Source of the DNA: Curvularia sp. ZM96
Lineage: Eukaryota; Ascomycota; Dothideomycetes; Pleosporales; Pleosporaceae
Assembly (NCBI GenBank): GCA_022457065.1
Contig: JAJGBQ010000005.1
Coordinates: forward strand, 1,736,001-1,800,000
Direction of reading: 5' to 3'
DNA: 64,000 nt
This document shows positions 20,339 through 32,296 of this stretch, in pieces. Position 1 is the stretch's first letter, and every line of letters begins with the position of its first letter. The notes beneath the pieces were generated by a model. It was not told where the DNA came from. It saw nothing but the letters and a program-made list of their open reading frames with translations, and searched no databases. Made by a program: the position numbers and the translations under genes.

Positions 20339-22388
20339 GAGTGGTAGCTGCCGGATCCTACCAGAAGACAGGCGTGCATCGAAAGGTAAAAAAAAGTGGT
20401 CTGATTCTAAATGCACCTATCTTGCAGTTCTCGCGCCTCTCCTGATCACTAGCAAGCGAGGGAACAAGTAAGCCAAAGCTTACTTCCATAGCAAACACCA
20501 CGATTCTAAATTGAAACGCCGCTGCGATCTCACCCCCTGCCCTATCTACAAGCCACACACATAATCCTCTTTGCCTCGCCCACTCTTCCCCATCCCACTA
20601 CGCAGCACCTAGCCTCAATGACGCAAAGTAAGACCGCCACTATGTAGGTGCAGACCCCACCCCACCCTGCCCCTCGGAAACCCCGAGATGTCGACACCAG
20701 TTCAGCCCCAAAGCCAGTGCTAGCCCCACACGGGAAGTCCCATCTACATCAACAGCCGTCCAAGCGAGCAAACGGCATCCTTGTCTCTTATAACCAAGGT
20801 GATGCTGGGAACCTTGTACGCGTGTATGTGTGTGTGTTTGTCATCGATCTAGTGGTCTGCGCAAGATCTAGCTTGCCCCTGTGGGTTGGAATGGTTGCAG
20901 TGGAGAGAGTGTGTTACAGGGAGTTTGAGAGCTTCGAGTGGAAGGATTCGTCGGAGAAAAAGAAAGAAGGTATCAAAAAGAAGAAGACGAAGAAGAAACA
21001 AAGAAAGAACGATGAGATCGATTTATAAGGGTAGCGGCTCTTGCCGTAGGGCGTTACGGATACAAGTGTTCCGAAATCATTCGTGTTACTTTTTCGGCTC
21101 TCTCCAGGAGTTTTATGAATGCGTGTGACTTTTTTTTCTTTATTATAGGATTTTTTCTTTTTTCAAGTACTTAAAGTTCGGTACTTGGCGGTTCCGGAAG
21201 ATATGGTTGGTTTTTCATGGGTTCGTATCGAGTTCCGGTTCTTTTGACTTGTGCAAAGAAAAGAATGCCAAGAGGGAATCAGATTGCGCAGCAGGGAAGG
21301 GAAGGGAGAGGGTATTGCTGTGAAAGCTTTCGCCCAAAAAAGAAAGAATTTCGTCCAGCGATTAGAATTCGAGTTCCACATTCCATACGGTTCTGAGCTT
21401 ACGCAACTGTAGTTTCGCTATCTGTAGGTAGTAGACTTCGCTTGCACGGTGGCTTGTTACTTGCAAGGCAGCAGTTAGTACCGAGCGGGGGTGCACGTGG
21501 ACCGGTTTTCGGGACGGCGTGTTCGGCAATGGGGCATTGTGATGTCCGGTACTGACTCATGTGCCCTGTCGAGCTGAACTTGAATCATGTTGGACAGAGT
21601 CACCTAGTTCTAGCGCGCTAAGGCTGGAAGAAAAGTTCACACGTAGTTTGGGTGAACCAAACTTCCACATGTCTCCGACTTCTAGATGCCCTCCGTTCTT
21701 TTCTTTTCTCTTTTAGCACCGTCATCGGAGAATTTCAAACTTCGGGCGTTGAGGGGTAGTTGCTGAAAAAGAATACATTCTAATACATTTGTATATGTAT
21801 ATATATAGACAAGAATCGAAAAGGCTATATTAAGGGACAGATCAGGAAAAGAAGAAAGGAGAGAAGCCAAGACGTGTGACGGAAAACAAGATTGTGACCC
21901 TGAAGGCGCCGTGCGAGTTAAGGTTCAAACACTTGTGTCGTTGCTTGCTCCTCAGCATGTCCTATGATCGCAAACATGCTCCCGATCGCGTGCACCTTCC
22001 GATGGAAAATGACATGTCCCGAGGGAGTGGACTAGTAGAACGCCAACGCCAACGCCAGCGCTAAGACCGGCCATCGGCTCATATTGCAAAAACTGAAATG
22101 TATGACATGTGCGTAATTGTTCAAAGGAAAACAAGGCGTGACCAGCACTGTTGTTTGGTGAGAAGGGGTGAATGTCGTTAGTAGGAGGAGAGACCGGAGG
22201 AAATGTACACCTAGAAATGCCACCGGTCGGGCAAATAGGTGAAGAGGCGGAGCATCGGACGTGGCCGATGTGCTGCATGATACCGTAGCGCGCGGAGTCA
22301 TGAATAGCACCAGCAACAGGCGGCGTGTACCGAAAAGTATCATGTGGGTATCGAAAGTTGGAAGACTTTGTCGTTGGGGTGTATGGAT
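20339..22388. other. Intergenic region with purine-rich tract
   Basis: No supported gene. A Lys-codon-like purine tract (GAAGAAGA runs) lies near 20955-21015. Open frames at 20648-21028 plus and 21952-22449 minus appear spurious: the first ends in a low-complexity run and the second overlaps the last exon of the next gene in another frame. Confidence 0.5.
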
Positions 22389-23200
22389 CTATCGTCGAGA
22401 CAGAAGGATCTGTTGGATTTGTGCGAGCGAAGGGTCCTCGTTGAGCCATTTGCCCTGTGCTGCATCGGCGGCACGTAGGGTGTTGTCAACGTATGCGTCG
22501 GTCATAGCCATGAGTTCCTGTCGTATGGTTGTCAGCCTCTGTCTCTGATCATCACGGTAACTTCCAGCCCTTTCTGGAATTTCTGGTATAATCCCATGAC
22601 AGAAGTGAGAATTATGTCACGTACATTCCTCAAGGTAGCATCAGCTTGCTGCAATGCTGCAAAATGACTGGCATTAGGCTTCTGGCCGCGCAGAATGCTT
22701 TGGCGGGCATTCATCCAGCGAAGACCAGCGTTCGCTCGAAGATATGCGCGTTGGCATTGGAAACGGCGCACGGCTGCATCAACAATGATACTGTAGATTG
22801 CTTGTCAGTACACAAGCAAGTCTTTCGAGACAATCACTTACGCCTTCAATTGTCGTTTCTCATATTCTGGGTCGCCAGTTCCGGAGGCAGTGCTGCTGGC
22901 AAATGGCGTCTGAAGGATAGCTTGAGCCTCGCTCGTACACTGCCTGAGAAGAGAGTAACCGTCTAGGTAGTACTCTTCAGCAGTCGGTGTAGCACGTAGT
23001 TGGACAAGGTAGTGTTGGAGGTTACGGAAATCAGTCATGATCTCTGCTACGCGCATTGCGCGGGCATCGTTGACTTGAGCATGTTAGCAAGATGACTCTG
23101 ATTAGACATCTCGAAAAAGGGGAGAGTTTTCAGGGAAAGGCGAGGCAATGCCATGCTGGAATTCAGAAGAAATAAGGGATTACTCACGACCATCAGCCAT
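22389..23200 (-). CDS. Hypothetical protein, four exons
   Basis: Exons on minus: 23188-23200, 22842-23073, 22625-22790 and 22389-22517. All donors are GTGAGT, GTAAGT or GTACGT, the first intron has a TGCTAAC branch site, and phases are continuous over 179 aa, so the model is well supported. The protein starts MADGLNDARAMRVAEIMTD and is mostly alpha-helical, with repeated Ala/Gln/Arg-rich helices (LQQADATLRNELMAMTDAYV). No signal peptide or membrane segment is seen. I do not recognise a family. A small helical cytoplasmic protein is all that can be said. Confidence 0.7.
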
Positions 23201-24371
23201 GACGAATATGAGAGTTTGAAAGTGAAGGTCGGCTGGCGACAAATATGTAAGAAAGGGAATATATATCCAAGAATGAAGGGAAGTCTGTTGCTGTGTCTGG
23301 AAGAGTAAGGTGAGGCACGAGGAATGTTAAATAGTTGATCTGTCGACAGATGAACACTCCTACTACAATAGAGGTAGCAGGGCCATGAACGAGGTACTGG
23401 GTAGGTTGGGCAGAGAATAGAACCTCCCTGCAGGGCTACTCCCGCCGCTACATGGTGCCGAGCTCCACTCTAAGGCCGTGAGTCGCTCCCAGCTGTACTA
23501 GGTTCGTCTCCGTCCGCACCATTCAGCGGCCGGCATAGCACCTGTCAAGGCTTGGTGGAGGAGAAAGAGGACATAGTAGCATCTCCTGTAATACCCATCG
23601 GTGCTAGAATGGGGAAACGCAACATGCAGGAACCGTGCGTCTGCATCATACCAAGTTGGTTTTTTTCAGTGCACCGCTACCATGGCATCCCAGCTGGAGT
23701 GCACAGCGTAGTGTTGGCCGACCTCAGCAGCCTTAGGAGCGCCACACGAAGAATTGGGTTTAGTGAGCCAGCCCTAGGGGCCTGAATCGGGTAAGGCAGC
23801 GATGCTGCGGCTGGGATACACAGCCGCAACACTGAGCATGATTCGCCAGACTGTGATTAGCGGTGCGTTCGTCGCGTGTCTGTCCGCTGAGTAGGAACCT
23901 GAGAGGCATGTCCGGAAGTGGACTGTTAGCGTGTAGGGCCGGCCAACGCTCGCCAAAGCCACGGCTGCAGGCCGCAAAAGCGGTGTCAGCCACGCGACGG
24001 CTGTGCTGGGCGCTCCGAGTGCTGATAGCCAGTCAGATGATGTCGAGAAGGGCGCTCATGAGTTGAGTGCACGCCGTTGCAGCTGAGAAGCCATGGGAAT
24101 CTGGTGCTATGAGCGAATAGGCATACCAGCCAAGTGGCGTAATGGCTGAGCTCGTGCAATTCTTTTTTTGTTCCTGTCCGGCTTTTGTGAGTCGCTCACG
24201 GTTCATTTAGGCAGGAGAGTACAGTCTAACGTCTTTATTCATCGTGCTACAGGAGCACTTCTGACGTGTGAGAGGTCGTGTCATGCTACTGTGATATCGT
24301 AATAGTTCAGGATGTGCGGCCATACCTGAGCGCCCCACCACCCTTCCATACACCTCCATGCTTGCTGCTTC
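23201..24371. other. Intergenic region
   Basis: About 1.2 kb between two minus-strand genes. Short open frames on both strands at 23552-24066 show no motifs. No tRNA or repeat is recognised. Confidence 0.55.
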
Positions 24372-25406
24372 TTAGTCCTTGTCTGCAATTGACTGAAGTC
24401 GCTCGTCGATCTCGTCCTCGGTGAGTGCCCTGAAGGCGGGATCGGTACCTTCCGCGCCATTCGCCTTGGGTCCTCCTACAATTCCAATCTCCAATTCGCC
24501 CTTTTTGAAATCGACAGAGAGGACAGTGCTCAATGCAGTGATGGCAAGCTCCACTACTTCCTCCCAGTTGCCCTCGGCATGTTCCTTATTCTTAAGCTTC
24601 TTCTCGAGGAAGTTGAGTGCCTCTTGCGTCTTGGGGCCCGACGCTGTTGCCTTGTATCCGACATAGTATCCTGCAGGGTCACACTTGTATAGCTGCGGCC
24701 CATATTCAGAATCGAGAGAGATGAGTGTGGTAGCCACGCCGAGCGGTCGCATGTAAGCCTACACCTCCGTTAGCGACTAATTGGGCTCATAAGCAGACAT
24801 CGTGCAGTACCCTCTGAGTGTAGACCTGGCTGATATTGGCTATCCTCTTTGCCAGCACGTCGCAGGGCATCTCGTAGCCATACTTGTAGCGGAACTCGGC
24901 AGCCTCACCCCGCGCTCTGCTCACCGAGGCTCTCGCATCGGCAATGGATCCTGTCATGACACAACCAACAGAGGGAGACAGCCGGAAGATGTGCGAAACA
25001 GAGCTGGGGTCGATGAGCTTGTCCTGGACATACGTCAGTATCCTGTGCAGCCCCTCAATCCATGTGCTACACGTACAGGCACCTTCTTCTGCGAGATGAC
25101 TACTGCACAGTCCTTTCCTCGCACACCCAGCGATGTGATGTTTGCTGCAGTGATAGCCTTGAATGCATATTCTAGCGTTGAGCAATTAGTGCTTGTCCGT
25201 CGAGTAGGAGGAGGACGCTGTGGCGGGGAGCCGTAGCATTGGGTGAATGCATACCGACTTGGTAGAGGCGGCCCTGGTCCGAGAAGATGGTGATGTGCCT
25301 GTCGTAGCCTGCGCTTCCTATACAATGGCAGCCATTGTCAGCATGTGTGCAGCAAATAAGTAGCCTGCTGGATAGCTTGCTGGGTAGCTTCCTACGCACC
25401 AGACAT
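24372..25406 (-). CDS. SCL1: 20S proteasome subunit alpha-1 (Scl1/PSMA6 type)
   Basis: Five exons on minus: 25400-25406 (only seven coding bases), 25255-25317, 25077-25171, 24811-25023 and 24372-24758, giving 254 aa. The joined N-terminus MSGSAGYDRHITIFSDQGRL is diagnostic for alpha-1, followed by YQVEYAFKAI, VRGKDCAVVISQKKVPDKL, GCVMTGSIADAR and the family-specific CDPAGYYVGYKAT block. Alpha subunits form the outer ring of the core particle and gate substrate entry; they are not catalytic. The C-terminal Glu/Asp-rich helix ends in ADKD. The gene is divergent from the WKF-domain gene across 373 bp. All landmarks are intact. Confidence 0.96.
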
Positions 25407-25779
25407 GGTGACGGTTGAGATGGGTGGTGGGTTTGTTGTGTATTTGTAGTGTTCGTCTTCAGCTCCAGCTCTCAGCTACAAAAGCAGGTCCCGGTAGGTT
25501 GAATAATCTCTGCAACAACGGCGCGGGGTCTGGATGCTCGGCGGAGGTTGTCGTCGGTGCAGTCGGTCTACGCGTTGCTTGTGCCTGTGGCCTGGAGCTC
25601 TGGGATCGCCGTCACAGGGCCCGTGCGTCCCTAGCATCAGCCCGGAAATTCTCTGTCTGCGACTTCTCATTCGACCTTTGCAGAACTGACGGACGCCCTA
25701 TTCCAGCTGTGTCGGTCATGCGCGATGCCTTCTAACATCTGCATCCCATATCACAGATAGCCATATTCCACATCCGATC
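25407..25779. promoter_or_regulatory. Divergent promoter region, proteasome/WKF genes
   Basis: 373 bp separate the two divergent start codons. No TATA box is evident, as is common for housekeeping genes. The role is inferred from layout. Confidence 0.45.
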
Positions 25780-27438
25780 ATGGCTCAAGACGCCGCCAGA
25801 ATCCCTGCCTGGCGTAGACTGGGCCTCGCCCTGAAGAACCAGGAGCCTGCCGGAGTCGCCGTGCCTGAACATCAAACACCTTCAGTTGCTCCAGCATCCT
25901 CAGTCGCCAGTACGGAGCCTGAGATAAATGGCCAGCCGTCGAAGCTTGGCAAACGGAAACACCAACATGAGCCGGTGGAGCACCAACATCAAGAAACCAA
26001 AAAGAGTCGGATTACTACCGATACCCAAGTCACTGAAAACACCGAGAACGACCATCATGAGCTTCCTGAGGCTGTCCCAGAGAAAGCTACGGCACCAGCA
26101 AAACCTGTCAAAGGAGATTCCAACTATCGGAAGAAGAAGGAAAAGCCAGCCAAACGGTCAAAAGCAATTTCAGACGCTCACAGCGCTGGCTCACAGCCGC
26201 ATACGCAGCCCAGTCGTGCATCGCCTCGCCCAGCACTCCTTGCATCTACTGAGACAAATGGCGTAAACGAGGCTTCGTTTGCAACTCCGAAAAAGCCCTC
26301 AACTTCACCGTCACGTGGTGACCGACGAAAATCTGTTGCCTTCACCCCAGACACCAAGAAGGCCGATGGCAATACCGGCCAGGACTACTTCAAAGCTTGG
26401 GTCGCTTCACAGAAAGGCACTGGAGAGGTATCCCAACCTCCAGAGGTCTCAAATTTCGTCCTCCACGCATTGATTGCTGATGAAGAGAAGACAGCAAGGA
26501 AAAACGGGCAGCTCGAGAAGAACCAGGGTAGCGAGCAGGCAGCCGGTTTGAATCCCAAGGAAACTAAATCGGAAGAAAAATCATCATCTCAGCCCGCCAA
26601 GACTGTTACCACCCCAACCAAGGGAAAGAAGAAGGATCCGTCCGTTTACATCGCATATCTCACCCAATATCACAACGACCGAGACAATTGGAAATTCAAT
26701 AAAGCCAAGCAGAACGACGTCGTAGATAATGCACTCAACATTTTCCGAATCCCAACAGAGCATTCTGAAGCACTAACGGCATACGTCGCTGGGCTTCAAG
26801 GAGCAGGTGTTATTGAGCGCTTGCGTGAGCGCTGTCACGCGACATTGAAGGATCTCGACGAGCAAGACGCAAAAATGGACGATGCAGAGGCCCGCAAGGT
26901 GGCTCAGGAGGAGGCCGAACAGGAGCGCATTGCCAAGGAACGAGCGAGGAGGAAAACCGACGCAGATGTAGCAGCTCTTGCGAAACACCCCTATAGTCCT
27001 GGGTTTATCAGAAGACTCCAGCGACGTCGAGCTGATGCACTCTTAGCAGCTCTGAGTCGCACTGCACCAGTTACGCCCGTGGCTACACCAAAATCCAATA
27101 TCGACCTGCCGATGAGGCATGTCGAGCCACCGAAATCGAACGCACGAAAACGCAAGCGGAGAACGGAGGTCTCGAGCGATGAGAGTAGTTCCGACAGCAG
27201 CAGTGATGAGAGTTCGGATTCCGATTCGGATTCTGACTCTAGCTCAGACTCTAGCTCAGATTCAGGCTCGGGTTCGGACTCGGATTCAGAGTCGGGCTCT
27301 GATTCAAATTCAGACACAGGCCCAGACTCCAACAGCAAGTCTAGTAAGAATGCTGCTAGCTCTGGCGGAGAGAGTGAGAGCGACAGCGACAGCGACAGCA
27401 GCAGTAGCGACTCGTCAAGCGACAGTGATAGCGACTAG
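25780..27438 (+). CDS. WKF-domain protein (C7orf50-like) with Ser/Asp-rich tail
   Basis: 552 aa, single exon. Residues about 1-280 are disordered, with basic clusters such as LGKRKHQHEP and KKKEKPAKRSK and a RRKSVAFTPDT phosphosite-like motif. Residues about 285-350 hold the WKF domain: YIAYLTQYHNDRDNWKFNKA, then NALNIFRIP and a helical end. A charged coiled coil follows (QEEAEQERIAKERARRK), then an RKRKRR basic cluster and a tail of about 90 residues that is almost only Ser and Asp/Glu. Human C7orf50 with the same domain is nucleolar, so a role in ribosome biogenesis is plausible but not shown. Confidence 0.85.
   Translation: MAQDAARIPAWRRLGLALKNQEPAGVAVPEHQTPSVAPASSVASTEPEINGQPSKLGKRKHQHEPVEHQHQETKKSRITTDTQVTENTENDHHELPEAVPEKATAPAKPVKGDSNYRKKKEKPAKRSKAISDAHSAGSQPHTQPSRASPRPALLASTETNGVNEASFATPKKPSTSPSRGDRRKSVAFTPDTKKADGNTGQDYFKAWVASQKGTGEVSQPPEVSNFVLHALIADEEKTARKNGQLEKNQGSEQAAGLNPKETKSEEKSSSQPAKTVTTPTKGKKKDPSVYIAYLTQYHNDRDNWKFNKAKQNDVVDNALNIFRIPTEHSEALTAYVAGLQGAGVIERLRERCHATLKDLDEQDAKMDDAEARKVAQEEAEQERIAKERARRKTDADVAALAKHPYSPGFIRRLQRRRADALLAALSRTAPVTPVATPKSNIDLPMRHVEPPKSNARKRKRRTEVSSDESSSDSSSDESSDSDSDSDSSSDSSSDSGSGSDSDSESGSDSNSDTGPDSNSKSSKNAASSGGESESDSDSDSSSSDSSSDSDSD
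27181..27437 (+). repeat. Low-complexity Ser/Asp codon tract
   Basis: Imperfect hexamer-like runs of TCNGAN/AGCGAC encode alternating Ser and Asp (about 85 codons) at the end of the WKF-domain gene. Codons vary between TCG/TCA/TCT/AGC, so the peptide, rather than the DNA, appears maintained. Confidence 0.85.
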
Positions 27439-27807
27439 ACGGCCGATGATTTTCCAAGAGCGTTTGCATTGCATTGGATAAGAGATCTCAGCACGAGTCC
27501 TCTTTTGGATACCTTTTCTTCTTAAAAAAAGACATTTGAGCCTTCATCAGTAAGCAAAAATATCATTTGCAAAAACATCAAACAGAATGCATAAATCACT
27601 ACGGCTTCTAGCAGCAAACCAGACGTTTTCCTAGTTAGGAATATGTTAGCAATATGCAAGTACGCTGCCGGAACTAGCTAGCTCCATGATCCTGCAGATT
27701 CCCCGCTCTGTTTGCCTCCGCACTACATGCTTTACATCATACTTGATCCATCTTCTTTTACAAACCACTTCTATATACTTCAATGTGCCCTCGCTCACAC
27801 AAACAAA
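27439..27807. other. Intergenic region between two co-directional genes
   Basis: 369 bp holding the 3' end of the WKF gene and the promoter of the F-box gene. An in-frame upstream ATG at 27712 would extend the F-box protein by 32 residues, but the added sequence is not family-like. Confidence 0.5.
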
Positions 27808-29160
27808 ATGACGCTAACATCTCTCCCCAATGAACTCATTGAACACATTGCCTCGTACCTCGACCTCTCTAGCACCCGTTCACTGCGCCTAACTGCATCC
27901 ACCCTCACAAGAGCAACATCTCACCTCTTCCGCGATCGCTTTTTCCACCAACATACAGTAACCTGGACTAAGCAAAGCCTCGATACATTTGTCGAAATCT
28001 CACTTCACCCCCATTATGGCACTGCACTCCGGCACCTCATCATCGACGCCACGCCGCAGCACTCCATGCATTTCTGGCGCCTCCGCAAGTCAATCTCCGA
28101 AACAGCGGCTATATCCACACCCTATGGTGCTGTGAAATCGCCCGCCCAGCGCCAGCTAGAAACAGAGCACATGCTCGCCGAGCAAAACATCAAAGAAACA
28201 ACCACCTTCTTCAACGAAACACGGTACGACCAAAAGATGCTCAAACAGGCCTTTTCCAATCTGTCGACAAAAGCCGGTGGTGGAAGCTCATTAACGTGCC
28301 TCACCTTCCTGTACACTGGGCTTCCTGCTGCCTACGCAAAGGCAAGTCCGCTGTACTGCCACCTCAGTCAATGCGAAATGTCACGCCCCTTCGTCTCCAC
28401 GCTCGCAGCCCTCGCATCATCCCCCGATATCCACATCTCTAGCATCCTGCTCTCGCGCGATGCGCCCTATGGCGCCGTTAGTATCGGGCGGCTCGAGAGT
28501 CTCGCCCCGACACTCACTGCTTTCGACAAAGCCTTCTCCACGCTCCACCACCTCGCGCTCAACCTCCGCGACTGGCGCTCCCCAGACGAAGGCTTCGCAC
28601 TTCCCACCAGCACCACCACTGCGCGACCCCCCTTTATCGTGCGCTTCCTAGCCAAAGCAACGCAATTGCGCTCGCTGGAACTGAGTTGCTACAGCACGCT
28701 TGAACCCGATCTGTTCACGGAAATAACTAGGCTTTGTGTATTCCCCGACTTACAGTCTGTCAAGTTGTCGGTCCTGAGTTTGACCAGTGCGAGCACTTTA
28801 TCGGGTTTCCTGGCGCCGGCCATGGGGAAAGGATTGTTGAAGTGCCTGAGACTAAGGCATGTTTTGCTGCTTGATCGTGAGGTGGAGTGGGATGACTGGC
28901 TTGCGTGGTTGGCGTCTACTGCGGGTGAGGGTAGTGACACTGGGGCAACGATGGGAATTACGCATTTCTGCGTTGCAGATTTGTTCAGGCCGATGGGCGA
29001 GGTCATGTACTTTCAGGGGAGGAGGGGGCTGTGTTTTGGTGAAGACTGGGCTTGGAGGCTCAGGATGACGCTGGAGGAGGAAGGGGTTGAGGCGAGAGAG
29101 TGCAGGCCGCACTGGAGTATGGGCGCTTTTGCGTATCCGTTTGTGGGATTGAGTATGTGA
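27808..29160 (+). CDS. F-box-like protein
   Basis: 450 aa in one exon from ATG 27808 (AAAATG context). Residues 3-45 (LTSLPNELIEHIASYLDLSS, then RSLRLTASTLTRATSHLF) form an F-box-like helix set of the fungal type that binds Skp1 in SCF ubiquitin ligases. The remainder contains Leu-rich segments (LHHLALNLRDW, QLRSLELSCYS, LKCLRLRHVLLL) that suggest irregular leucine-rich repeats for substrate binding. No signal peptide or membrane segment is seen. Substrate unknown. The start upstream at 27712 is possible but less likely. Confidence 0.75.
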   Translation: MTLTSLPNELIEHIASYLDLSSTRSLRLTASTLTRATSHLFRDRFFHQHTVTWTKQSLDTFVEISLHPHYGTALRHLIIDATPQHSMHFWRLRKSISETAAISTPYGAVKSPAQRQLETEHMLAEQNIKETTTFFNETRYDQKMLKQAFSNLSTKAGGGSSLTCLTFLYTGLPAAYAKASPLYCHLSQCEMSRPFVSTLAALASSPDIHISSILLSRDAPYGAVSIGRLESLAPTLTAFDKAFSTLHHLALNLRDWRSPDEGFALPTSTTTARPPFIVRFLAKATQLRSLELSCYSTLEPDLFTEITRLCVFPDLQSVKLSVLSLTSASTLSGFLAPAMGKGLLKCLRLRHVLLLDREVEWDDWLAWLASTAGEGSDTGATMGITHFCVADLFRPMGEVMYFQGRRGLCFGEDWAWRLRMTLEEEGVEARECRPHWSMGAFAYPFVGLSM

Positions 29161-30259
29161 GGAGGGGGTCTGTATATTGATGGGTGGACTGACATCATGT
29201 GTTCGGTGTGTGAAGTGTACACAGAAAATCTCATAGACGATCAGCTAAGTCTATGCTCAAGAGGAAATGCTTTTCGGATACTAAACTTTTCAAAGCAGGT
29301 CTCATATAAATGAGACATCTAATAGCTATATCACAACTCAGACTACATGGTCACGTCACATTACACTACCCATTACCATGTCTGAATATATGAATTGAAA
29401 TTGACATATGCGCGTATACGAACATGCACATTCCCTCCCTCATACCAACCACAAACATTGTCGTTATACAAAATTGGTTGGTACATATTTTCCGTTTTCC
29501 CAATCTCGACGCCATGGACCCTAGTGTTAACCGTAGACTCGAGAAAACACCCAATTCGGGCTCAAAAGCTCATCCAGAATACGCACCCGCCAGGAAAAGG
29601 AAAGGAAGGCTCAAAGGCCAACATGGCAGCCAACCGAGACCGCTCCCATTGTAAAAGAAAAACGCCGAGCGCAACTCTAGACTGGCGCGCTACAAGTGAA
29701 TAAAAGAGGAAACCGTTTATCATTGCCTGCACAACGCCAGAGAAATGATGAGCCGAAACACCAACATATATACACTCAACCAGTAGACAGATTTTACTAA
29801 AGAGAAGGTCGAAAGGCAAGTCGTCGTTGTCATGCATCGCCGACGACAGGTTTCGTAATCACATATAGCAATTGGCCAGCCCCAGGGGGTTCCTTTGCCG
29901 TCCCATCTGTCCGGCCCGAGAAGGAATGATAAAGGATGCAATCTGGTTTTCTGGGGGAGTGTCTGCGCTGCAGGGATTCGAGGGGTGAACAGGATGTAAC
30001 GATGACATAACGCCAAGCGCCAGTGCATGCATTGTGGAGAGTGACGTCGAAGCGTCCCGGAACTAGGAGAGGAAGGATAAGGTGCGGGAGATTACAAAGT
30101 TGTATGGGATGGAGGATCGTGATGGTTGGAGCTGCGGGTGCCGGGTGTGTTTACACACCAGCGTCATATCATAAAGTCATGACAAGCTGGTGTGTGCGCA
30201 CTGGACGATTGGGACAGCGTGTTCACTCCCAGTTACCTGAACCTGAGTGAGCGACTGTC
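29161..30259. other. Convergent intergenic region
   Basis: 1.1 kb between the F-box gene and the bZIP gene. It probably holds long 3' UTRs; the 3' UTR of the bZIP gene may extend through the T-rich stretches (on the minus strand). No open frame with a motif is seen. Confidence 0.5.
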
Positions 30260-32296
30260 TCAGTACTTTGAAGGGTAGCGGGCGGTGTCTTCTTGGTGGG
30301 GTGAGGTGTTTCGATTGGGTGGGTATACGAACCGGTTCATCATCTGGCCTTGTTGCATGGGCATCATGTGGACACCATTGGGTTGCATTTGAGCGATGCC
30401 ATATGGGTTTTGGTGGTTAATATCGCTTCCAAGGAAGTTGTTCATGGCAGCACCATGCAGACCTTGAGCCTGAGATACTGGGCAATCCTTGTGAGCAAGG
30501 AGGAGCGTCTTGAGGTTAACAATTTCCTCGCGAAGTTGAGTGACGGTAGCAGAGAGAGCATCGTTCTCTGTGCTGAAGAGCTCAACCTTGGCCTGGAGGT
30601 TGGCAAGCCATTGCTTCTTGCGTTGTCGGCACTTGAGGGCAGCAACCCTAATTTGCGTTAGTGATGTTGATGTGGGAGTAGGACATGTTCGTTGCATACC
30701 TGTTGCGCTCAAGAAAGTTCTTTCGCTTCTCTTCGTCAGTCATCTTGCGGCCCTTGCTGTCGTACTCCTCTTCCTTGATGTTGTTGTTGTTCTCGTCATC
30801 AGAGTCACCGTCATCCATGTCGTCGCCCATGCCCTGATTGGCATTGCTCTTCTTTCGTGAGTTCTTGGGAGTGTCCTCAGCCTTTCGCTTGTTACCAGCA
30901 GCTTGTTTGCCATTAGCGGCAGCCTTCTTCGCACGTGACCGTGTACCGGTCTTGGCTTGCTCACTCTGGCCGCTCTCTGAGAAGTCTCCAGTGTCTGCAG
31001 ACTGGACGCTGTTGATGGAGCCTTTGGTGTCGCGACGACTGTGGTTAGCATTGACAGGCTGGACAGGCATATGGCCAGCGTTCATGGACTGAGGTTGAGG
31101 AGCCATAGAGTAGGGTTGTTGGTTGTTGCGTGCAGCACCGTTCTGACTGGCAAAGGACAAAAGGTCATTAGCCGCGCTACTGACGTCATGGTTAGGATAT
31201 GGCTCATTGTGGGCGCGCTGCTGTGCAGGTTGCGCCTGCTGGTAGCTGTTGCTTTGGCGATCCATGACGACAGCTGCAGCCTCGGGTTGAGACGTAGGTG
31301 CGTTGGATGTTGCCTTGTTGGCGTTGGCGTTGCTGTTGTTAGCCTGATGTTGAGCGGCTGCGCGCAAAGCAGATTGCTGGAAGTCAGCAGTTCCAGGAGT
31401 CACACCAGCACTCTGGAGATTGAAGATGGCTTGCGTGTTGGGACTAGGGGCTGGGAACATAGAACCACCCCCGCCAGGAGTAAGGCCAGTACGGAGCGAA
31501 GACTCGTTAGGGGTGGGAAACCCTCGGAACGACTCGCTGAAATAATCCGTCTGTCCAGTCGGTCCGCTGAGCATAGCAGGGCTCAGGGGTCCAGCGCGCA
31601 GGCCCTGCCAACCAGGCGTGATGCCGGGAAGAGGTGACGGTGACGTAATGTTGGCGACGGGTGGAAGAATGGGACGGCCTCCGGGAGTCTGTAGGTTTCC
31701 AGACTCGCCACCAAAGGACTGCTCAAAGACGTTGGGCTCAAGAGAGAAGGGGTTGTGTACAGTATTGAAGTAGTCGGGCGTGTCACCAGTGGTTGCGGGC
31801 GCGGGTTTTGGTGGAGGAGCCAATGGCTGGGCATTGGTCGTCGCGGGCTTCGCTTCGGTGGAGCTGGCCGCTTCCGTGGTAGCAGCTGGAAGAGGCTGGT
31901 TAGCATTGCTGCGGTGATGGTAGGGGAGGAACGGTGAGCAACGGTAGTTGAAGGCATCGATGGTACTTACGCTGTGTCTTGGGCGACGACTCTGGCGTTG
32001 CGGACTCTGTTACAGGACAATGGTAAGCAAGGCTTGCGCAAGATGACGACGATGCAAAGAAGACAGTGACGATGGCGGGCAATGCATGGGCGCAACAGGC
32101 AAGGTGAAGATGGGATGGGTGTACGGCAGCAGCAGCGACTCACGATGCAGCGGTGAGGGTCAAGGCAAGGGGGGGCGGGAGGAGAGGACGCACCTTCGGG
32201 CTTTGTCACGACGGGGAGGCTATTTTTGCTGTCCTTGGGGGAGGACATGTTGGAGGACGGAGAAGAGGTTCGGGCAGTCTGGGTTGCAGCAGCCAT
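30260..32296 (-). CDS. atfA: ATF/CREB-type bZIP transcription factor (AtfA/Atf1)
   Basis: Exons on minus: 32194-32296, 31971-32006 (36 nt), 30700-31885 and 30260-30647, phases continuous, 570 aa. The bZIP spans about 430-495: KRKNFLERN then RVAALKCRQRKKQWLANLQ with the N-x7-R signature (N441, R449), followed by a Leu zipper. The exon junction falls inside the basic region. Upstream lie the Aft1-type osmotic-stress and HRA/HRR regions: TPDYFNTVHNPFSLEPNVFE, ITPGWQGLRAGPLSPAML and FPTPNESSLRTGLTP. In fungi this factor is phosphorylated by the Hog1/Sty1 kinase and controls stress, conidial and secondary-metabolite genes in the nucleus. A second in-frame ATG at 32248 (MSSPKDS) could also serve. 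A palindromic CRE lies upstream at 32756. Confidence 0.95.
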
